From assembly GCA_902614915.1 (NCBI GenBank), contig CACMMX010000010.1, positions 1 through 64,000 on the forward strand: a stretch of DNA of 64,000 bases, read 5' to 3'. The stretch's first letter is position 1; every line of letters starts with the position of its first letter. The position numbers and the translations under genes are program-made. The DNA comes from an uncultured Cryomorphaceae bacterium (lineage in GTDB: Bacteria > Bacteroidota > Bacteroidia > Flavobacteriales > Schleiferiaceae). The notes under the pieces were generated by a model. It was given only the letters and a program-made list of their open reading frames with translations, was not told the origin of the DNA and made no database searches. This document shows, piece by piece, positions 61,603 through 64,000 of the stretch.

Positions 61603-62029
61603 GTGGTTCGACGAGCTTACTAATATGGAGTTGTACAGTATACTTCGACTACGTTCGGAAGTGTTCGTGGTAGAGCAGGATTGTGTATATCTGGACGCTG
61701 ACGGCTATGACGATAAATGCGCCCATTTATGGGCAGAGCATAATAATGAGTTTGTTGCTTGTACACGAATTGTTCCTCCGGGAGTATATTATGATGAGGC
61801 TTCTATAGGAAGGGTTATTGTGGCGAAATCAATGCGCGGCAGTGTTTTGGGTAAAGAGCTTATGCGGCGCTCCGAAGAGACAATGTACAGTTTAGGCTAC
61901 ACAGGGCCCATTAAAATTATGGCTCAGTCCTATCTATTGAATTGGTATGAATCTCAAGGATACGTTGGTGAAGGGAAAGATTTTCTTGAAGACGGTATCC
62001 CTCATCGTATTATGATAAAAGTGCTGTAA
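61586..62029 (+). CDS. GNAT acetyltransferase, ElaA-like
   Basis: A 147-residue GCN5-related N-acetyltransferase of the ElaA type. LRLRSEVFVVEQDCVYLDAD at the N-terminus and IGRVIVAKSMRGSVLGKELM (acetyl-CoA loop region) are the family texts. The substrate is unknown. It overlaps the end of the permease gene by 17 bases and may be the last gene of the metal operon, although a functional tie is not apparent. Confidence 0.87.
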   Translation: MHWKVKWFDELTNMELYSILRLRSEVFVVEQDCVYLDADGYDDKCAHLWAEHNNEFVACTRIVPPGVYYDEASIGRVIVAKSMRGSVLGKELMRRSEETMYSLGYTGPIKIMAQSYLLNWYESQGYVGEGKDFLEDGIPHRIMIKVL

Positions 62030-62192
62030 ATCCAAAGGTAAGACCCGGTTTACAGGTGATTAGCGAATAATTTCATAACAAGCCTGTATTTTGTTACAAA
62101 TACTTTATTCTAAATAAGACTCTGTATAAGCCATAAGAATAAATGTGAGTTTCATATTTGATGTGTTAGTTGGAATACCCTGAGTCTCGTAC

Positions 62193-62214
62193 TTAAGGGA
62201 CTTTTATTCCTTAA
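62193..62214 (+). repeat. Inverted repeat upstream of the unknown gene
   Basis: TTAAGG (62193-62198) and CCTTAA (62209-62214) are perfectly complementary on a 10-base centre, 11 bases before the ATG at 62226. It could be an operator or a leader hairpin. Confidence 0.35.
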
Positions 62215-62225
62215 ATTCGTTAATT

Positions 62226-62726
62226 ATGAATAAAGTTAAAGCAAATGGGTTAATCTCATTAAGGGAGAGTATTCTTGAATTAGAGGGATGGAACAATGAG
62301 CTTTTTCAGCAGAATTTTGATGATTTCCTTGATAGTCAGCCGTTCTTGTTAGGTACACTCATGGATGCAGATGAAGGCATAGATGAAGGCGCCCACTCAT
62401 GGATGCTTAAAGCTGTCCTTGTTTTGAAATGGTCTTTCCAAAAGATGGGTTGGCGCACCACTATGCTGAGTGAAGAGAAATGGGCCGGAATCATCGAATC
62501 AAGAATGGAGGTGTATGAAGACTTTCAGGAAGATAATGGGCTTGATATTCACTCTCTCATTAAGATAAGTAGCTCTCCCAATACACTTAATGAACTCTAT
62601 TTATATGTTGCCGAAAACAATACTATGAGTAATGAGGTTGCTGGAAACATTTTATTTCTTTTAGACTGCGCTGTAGAAGCCTTGGAAATGGCCGTACTTC
62701 AAGACAAGACTGAAAGCGACGCGTGA
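62226..62726 (+). CDS. Conserved hypothetical protein upstream of paaI/paaJ-type genes
   Basis: A 166-residue acidic, mostly helical soluble protein with no signal peptide. Texts such as FLLGTLMDADEGIDEGAH and SEEKWAGIIESRMEVYED are not tied to any family I recognise. It overlaps the PaaI-like gene by four bases (ATGA), so it is probably translated with the thioesterase and thiolase. A helper role in that pathway is inferred from position only. Confidence 0.7.
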   Translation: MNKVKANGLISLRESILELEGWNNELFQQNFDDFLDSQPFLLGTLMDADEGIDEGAHSWMLKAVLVLKWSFQKMGWRTTMLSEEKWAGIIESRMEVYEDFQEDNGLDIHSLIKISSSPNTLNELYLYVAENNTMSNEVAGNILFLLDCAVEALEMAVLQDKTESDA

Positions 62727-63139
62727 TGGAAAAAGCACAACAAATAGTAAAGCACATGATGAAAAATGACGCGTTCAGTCAGTGGCTAGGTATTCAAGTA
62801 GTATCTAGTACGGTAGAATCAGCAGTCCTTGAGATGACGGTACGCGAAGAAATGACCAATGGGTTCAATATTGCTCATGGAGGAATTACCTATTCTCTTG
62901 CAGACTCTGCACTGGCTTTTGCTTCGAACGGCGGCGGTAAACAGAGTCTATCCATTGAGACAAGCATTCATCACATTGAAAAAGTGCTCGCCGGTGATGT
63001 CATAAGAGCGCGCGCGTCGATTGTAAGTGAAACCCATAAAACAGCCATTTATCAAATAGATATTACCAACACCTCAGATAAACGAGTGGCGTGGTTTAAG
63101 GGAACGGTATACCGTACGTCCAAAGAATGGAAGCTATGA
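62723..63139 (+). CDS. paaI: PaaI-type hot-dog thioesterase
   Basis: A 138-residue hydroxyphenylacetyl-CoA thioesterase-like protein. FNIAHGGITYSLADSALAFA carries the family HGG motif and the catalytic acidic residue; VLAGDVIRARA follows. PaaI rescues CoA from dead-end phenylacetate intermediates. It overlaps both flanking genes (ATGA on each side), so a paaI-paaJ order is likely. Related hot-dog thioesterases with other substrates look similar. Confidence 0.88.
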   Translation: MMEKAQQIVKHMMKNDAFSQWLGIQVVSSTVESAVLEMTVREEMTNGFNIAHGGITYSLADSALAFASNGGGKQSLSIETSIHHIEKVLAGDVIRARASIVSETHKTAIYQIDITNTSDKRVAWFKGTVYRTSKEWKL

Positions 63140-64000
63140 AAGAAACGTATATTATAGATGGTGTTAGAACACCTATAGGAAAATTTAAAGGCACCCTTGC
63201 GGCTATTCGTACGGATGACTTGGCGGCCATGACAATTGCTAAACTCATTGACAAGAACTCACGTTTAGATTCATCCACCATTGATGATGTTATTCTAGGC
63301 TGCGCGAATCAGGCAGGTGAAGACAATCGCAATATCGCTCGCATGGCAGCGCTTCTTGCTGGGCTCCCTTGGAGCGTCCCAGGTGAAACGATAAATCGCC
63401 TATGCGCATCAGGAATGAGTGCGGTTATTCATGCTCATCGTGCAATTAAGGCAGGGGATGGCGACCTATTTATCGCTGGTGGCGTAGAAAATATGAGCAG
63501 AGGACCCTATGTAGTCTCCAAATCACAAAGCGCGTTCGGAACGGACAGTAAAATGTACGATAGTTCATTTGGTTGGCGTTTCGTCAATCCAAAGATGCAA
63601 ACACTTTACGGTACACACTCTATGGGGGAAACAGCAGAAAATCTGGTGGAGCAATTTGGCATTAGCCGTGAAGATCAAGATGCTTTTGCGTTATGGTCAC
63701 AACAGAAAGCAACATGTGCCAATGAAATTGGAAGATTTGATCTTGAAAGAATGTCGGTTGAAATACCACAACACAAGAAGGATCCAATAATCTTTGCGGA
63801 AGATGAATTTATTAAGCCTAACACCACAAAGGAAGGATTGGCAGGGTTACGTGCCGCATTTAAAAAAGACGGCACTGTAACAGCGGGAAACAGTTCAGGT
63901 CTTAACGATGGAGCGGTGGCTTTGTTGATTGCTAGTGGCGACGCCGTGGAGAAACACCAACTAAAGCCTTTAGCGCGAGTTGTTTGCTCTGCGGTTGCGG
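63136..64000 (+). CDS. paaJ: Beta-ketoadipyl-CoA / acetyl-CoA thiolase (3' end outside window)
   Basis: Thiolase open to the last base (at least 288 residues), begun by ATG 63136 overlapping the paaI stop. TYIIDGVRTPIGKFKGTLA at the start, the acyl-enzyme Cys in NRLCASGMSAV (about 94), GGVENMSRGPYV and TAGNSSGLNDGA are thiolase signatures. Its position after PaaI favours a PaaJ/PcaF-type enzyme that cleaves beta-ketoadipyl-CoA to succinyl-CoA and acetyl-CoA; acetyl-CoA C-acetyltransferase is the alternative. Confidence 0.9.
   Translation, partial: MKETYIIDGVRTPIGKFKGTLAAIRTDDLAAMTIAKLIDKNSRLDSSTIDDVILGCANQAGEDNRNIARMAALLAGLPWSVPGETINRLCASGMSAVIHAHRAIKAGDGDLFIAGGVENMSRGPYVVSKSQSAFGTDSKMYDSSFGWRFVNPKMQTLYGTHSMGETAENLVEQFGISREDQDAFALWSQQKATCANEIGRFDLERMSVEIPQHKKDPIIFAEDEFIKPNTTKEGLAGLRAAFKKDGTVTAGNSSGLNDGAVALLIASGDAVEKHQLKPLARVVCSAVA

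Noticed and set aside
1-64000. CRISPR arrays, insertion sequences, prophage or toxin-antitoxin modules
   Set aside because: No regularly spaced repeats, transposase, integrase or phage genes, and no paired small toxin and antitoxin genes were seen.

Overview
The window reads as chromosome from a Bacteroidota bacterium, most likely a marine-type member of the Flavobacteriales. The evidence is a SprE/PorW-type gliding and type IX secretion lipoprotein, an IPExxxVDY-family gene between rnc and pyk, GSCFA and DUF5777 proteins, an atpBEFHAG cluster without atpD/atpC, few Shine-Dalgarno-like sites, and several upstream elements fitting the Bacteroidota sigma factor consensus (TTG, about 20 bases, TAnnTTTG). 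The family is not resolved. Most genes are core metabolism or envelope genes. No prophage, insertion sequence, CRISPR array or rRNA is visible.

Layout. 0-2 kb: 3' part of gltX, folB, tRNA-Cys. 2-6.6 kb: GapN-type aldehyde dehydrogenase, a metallo-beta-lactamase-fold enzyme and a frameshifted M1 aminopeptidase. 6.6-9.9 kb: divergent phenylacetyl-CoA epoxidase genes paaE and paaABC, with a frameshift at the end of paaA and no paaD. 10-13.1 kb: a Mn/Zn-type ABC importer cluster without an ATPase. 13.2-19.6 kb: an AT-rich stretch (ALDH7, GSCFA protein, rpiB, two poorly known genes) with a 470-base non-coding gap. 19.6-32.8 kb: housekeeping genes (ybeY, mnmG, holB, pgk, pheS, pyk, rnc, fabF, acpP, purN) plus small envelope proteins. 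32.8-43 kb: rnhA, M23 peptidase, sprE, bactofilin and F1Fo ATP synthase genes. 43-51 kb: NtrY-like kinase, enoyl-CoA hydratase, esterase, DUF819 permease, M28 peptidase and a DUF5777/YceI/cytochrome c trio. 51-56 kb: AddA-like helicase-nuclease, Mn-type superoxide dismutase, small barrel, LpxH. 56.2-61.6 kb: a complete Mn-type operon (DtxR/MntR regulator, lipoprotein, ATPase, permease-DtxR fusion, outer-membrane barrel, second permease). 61.6-64 kb: ElaA-like acetyltransferase, an unrecognised protein, a PaaI-like thioesterase and the start of a PaaJ-type thiolase.

Genes that may work together. PaaABCE would convert phenylacetyl-CoA to its epoxide; the enoyl-CoA hydratase, hot-dog thioesterase and thiolase could serve later steps. 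The second metal cluster looks self-contained and self-regulated, and puts an outer-membrane barrel in an inner-membrane importer operon. The first cluster would need a partner ATPase. The Mn-type superoxide dismutase sits 1.4 kb from the MntR-like gene and has a similar TTTAG/CTAAA dyad at its promoter.

Most notable points: two near-perfect parS chromosome-partition sites (17930-17945 and 21814-21829), two single-base homopolymer frameshifts within 3.5 kb (artefact or real), the barrel-containing metal operon with its paralogous ATPase-less cluster, a pterin dehydratase homologue whose third active-site histidine is lysine, and a strong hairpin between atpE and atpF.
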